Source: Cylicocyclus nassatus
Lineage: Eukaryota; Nematoda; Chromadorea; Rhabditida; Strongylidae
DNA: 64,000 bases
Assembly: GCA_958299035.1 (NCBI GenBank)
Contig: CATQJL010000316.1
Location: 18,701,676-18,765,675 of the forward strand
Direction of reading: 5' to 3'
In this document: piece after piece, positions 61,983 to 64,000 of the stretch
Layout: every line of letters starts with the position of its first letter
Position numbering within the stretch: position 1 is the first letter of the stretch
The notes under the pieces: model-generated
What the model saw: only the letters and a program-made list of their open reading frames with translations
The model's database searches: none
What the model was told of the DNA's origin: nothing
Made by a program: the position numbers and the translations under genes

Positions 61983-63915
61983 CTACAAAAGTGAATACAT
62001 TTTGTCAACAATTCGTTTCCATGGTTCAACGAGATCGGCATCTGCTATTTTGAGACCATTGCAAACATATGCATATGACAGATTATTATGCATATCCACT
62101 CGCACATTCTGCCCTCCAAATCCGGAATGTCCAAAGATCCATTGACCCTGAAAAATGAGAGCGTTTCTGATACAGAATTAAATAGATTTTTGTTGAAAAT
62201 AAAAGAAAAACAATCTCGAAATTTGAAACTCCCAGTTTTCGCAGAAGAAAATTTGCCTCGGGGAGGAGAAGTTAGCTGACATCTGGTTACGATACCTATA
62301 TTGATTGCTAATTGCATGACACATCTCTTTGACGAGGTTACGTATAACCCCTTACCGTATATGTAAGTATACGGTAAGGGGTTAGAGTCTCAAAATTAGA
62401 CGAGACATTGTTCGGGGGGGGGGCGTTCATGACATGCTGAATATATTCATTGAACCTAGTCAGTAATGAGACCCTCTTCTGTAGTATAATTGGGGGGGGG
62501 GGGGTGAGGGGCATATAACTGTCTACAGTAACCAAACAAAGATAGTGCTGCAATGAGTGGATATAAATAGCTGGCAGTGTCGGATGCAGGATTTCCCTCC
62601 GAGAAGGGGAGGGGGAGGGGGGGGGACAAATTTGTTTTCAAATGAAGCTGCATGGCAAAAAAATTTTTAGGGTGCTTTTCAAAATTTTTGTAGGCTCATA
62701 ACCCGTGAAAACTAGGAAAGGAAGTGGGGCAGCCACGCCCTTGAAAATTTTTTTTCTACAAGGCTAATTTGGAATTTTGAAAAACTTCAAAAAATACTTT
62801 GATTATTTGCGAGAATTGCGCATTTTTATAACCTATCTAGATAGATTTCAATATTTTGCGACCCATTCTTGGTTAGGACGCACCCCTTCCCCGATTCGGC
62901 GCTAATAACTGGACATATGTTGTTGCCGCCCCCTCCCCCCCTACCGACTAGCTAATTTCAAGCTTCGAAATTTTTTTGTCAAACGTATCAAAACTTGTCT
63001 AGTAACGTTATCAAAGGATCTACCAGCACTACTGAAGATAACTTTACCGAAAACTTTCCAGCAAAATCTAATATAGAATTTTCGGGAGCGAGATACCAAA
63101 TAACCAAAAAAAAACTTTCTAATCCCGCCTTCGGATTTTTTGTGAACTGGAAGCCGAATCCCTTGCTCTCCTCATAGCCTAGCACACAGTCATAACCATT
63201 TTCCAAAACGGGCTGCTCGAAATGTTTGTAAAATCCATCGCTCAGAAGTTTGCGTTCAGCCAGAAGAGAATGGAACTGCGCCAGTGATCTTGCGGTTCCT
63301 ATGCCCATATTCGATGGCATCGGTAGCAATCGATTTTCGAGGATGTTGTACTAAAAACAACAAATGTTCAGTTGTTTCTTTTTGGGAAGGGGGGGGGGGT
63401 AACATTACGTCGTCGGTGTTGATCCAGGGCCATGTTTCGTAAAGGCGCTTATTGTGTTCATTTTCTCCGGCATTCCATCGTCGCAACGCTTCGGGATCCC
63501 GTCGTCCTTCAGCTTCGATCTGCATTTCACCCGGATACTGCGTGAGGGCGACACGTTCGTTGTCTTGGGCAGATTTTAGGCCAATAGATAGGTCTTGGAT
63601 GTCTGAAACGATGTGATAAGCGGAAATTGTCATTATACCATTTGACTCAACTGGCTTGGCTTCTGAAAGGCGGGGCTTTGTGACCTCTTTACGGCTAGAT
63701 AGTGATCAGAGAGCACTCGCGCGAGAGAGATGCAGGTGCGTGGCGCGAACGGCCTTAATTAGGTCACAAAGCCCCGCCTTCCAGAAGTCAAGCGAGTTTA
63801 ATCAGAGGTTACTCATAGGACGTAGTTACCGTATTTTTGCGTCAGGTCCTTGAAAATGTCATTGAGACTTCGCTTCTTCGAATCAATTCGTTGCACAATT
63901 TGATCTACGAGGATG
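61983..63915 (-). CDS. Beta-lactamase-related (LACT-type) protein, C-terminal exons
   Basis: Exons in coding order: 63915-63830 (ILVDQIVQRIDSKKRS), 63602-63409, 63350 to about 63129, and 62147-61983 (TAG). Phases agree for the first two joins and require phase 0 at the last. Landmarks of nematode LACT proteins: GTARSLAQFHSLLAERKLLS, KGFGFQFTKNPK and the third active-site motif region FGHSGFGGQN (HxG, equivalent to KTG of class C beta-lactamases/LACTB). The SxxK serine and YxN motifs would be upstream, mostly outside the window. The donor of the third exon is unclear: no GT directly follows KNPK, and the nearest in-phase GTs lie further on (GTTATT after 63114; GTAAAG after about 63048). Likely a serine hydrolase-fold protein of unknown substrate. 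The 3'-terminal intron spans about 1 kb and a MITE sits in the 63603-63829 intron. Confidence 0.9.
62343..62391. repeat. Small hairpin in the last LACT intron
   Basis: AACCCCTTACCGTATA and TATACGGTAAGGGGTT pair exactly around a loop of about 6-7 bases. Two poly-G runs (62414-62423, 62492-62504) follow. Confidence 0.8.
63650..63796. mobile_element. Short MITE in a LACT intron
   Basis: Inverted ends with CTTCTGAAAGGCGGGGCTTT / AAAGCCCCGCCTTCCAGAAG and further GGTCAC/GTGACC pairing. About 150 bp. Fills most of the 63603-63829 intron. Confidence 0.75.
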
Positions 63916-64000
63916 CTAAAATTGATGATTTTGAGAAAATTGATGCCAGTTTATATTTTCAACCGTACTTTTCCATTTACTAGTGAACCAATAGTCTAAA

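Overview
This looks like nuclear DNA of a clade V parasitic (strongylid-type) nematode. The genes are AT-rich and multi-exon, introns have nematode-type TTTCAG-like acceptors, some as short as 51-54 nt, and an exact copy of the nematode SL1 spliced leader is present. I rebuilt three host genes by hand, checking that splice phases agree. The rest is repeats, most of them palindromic DNA transposons. There is no bacterial content, CRISPR array or rRNA.

Layout. (1) 1-6.4 kb: a degraded BEL/Pao-type retroelement on the + strand. It keeps gag plus aspartic protease and a broken envelope gene (phlebovirus G2-like), has lost nearly all of RT/RNase H/integrase, and is followed by an intact 524-codon Cys-rich ORF. 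Just downstream, at 6362-6383, is an exact 22/22 match to SL1. (2) 8.0-15.5 kb, - strand: a complete 11-exon glycosyltransferase family 92 (DUF23) gene encoding 452 aa. Its introns hold a Harbinger-type MITE that is itself split by a hAT element, and a MITE carrying an SL-RNA-like cassette. (3) 16-33 kb: no recognisable host gene; Tc1/mariner-like palindromes, Harbinger MITEs, a second SL-carrying MITE and a non-LTR scrap. (4) 33.2 or 36.4-54.6 kb, + strand: an MFS transporter of the MFSD8/CLN7 type, with 12 confident exons. Its last intron (9.3 kb) contains an antisense RTE-type retrotransposon, and that in turn contains a 5,026-bp near-perfect palindrome flanked by TA. (5) 54.7-61.9 kb: inverted duplications, mariner-like palindromes and poly-G/C tracts. 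(6) 62.0-63.9 kb, - strand: the 3' half of a beta-lactamase-related (LACT-type) gene that runs off the window.

The host genes are functionally unrelated: a Golgi-type glycosyltransferase, a lysosomal-type transporter and a beta-lactamase-fold protein. The main interest is in the repeats: two MITE copies whose interior is laid out like a spliced-leader RNA gene (SL-like exon, GT donor, stem-loop, Sm-like site, stem-loop); a separate SL1 relic that looks reverse-transcribed; and a giant foldback that the MFSD8-like gene must transcribe inside an intron.
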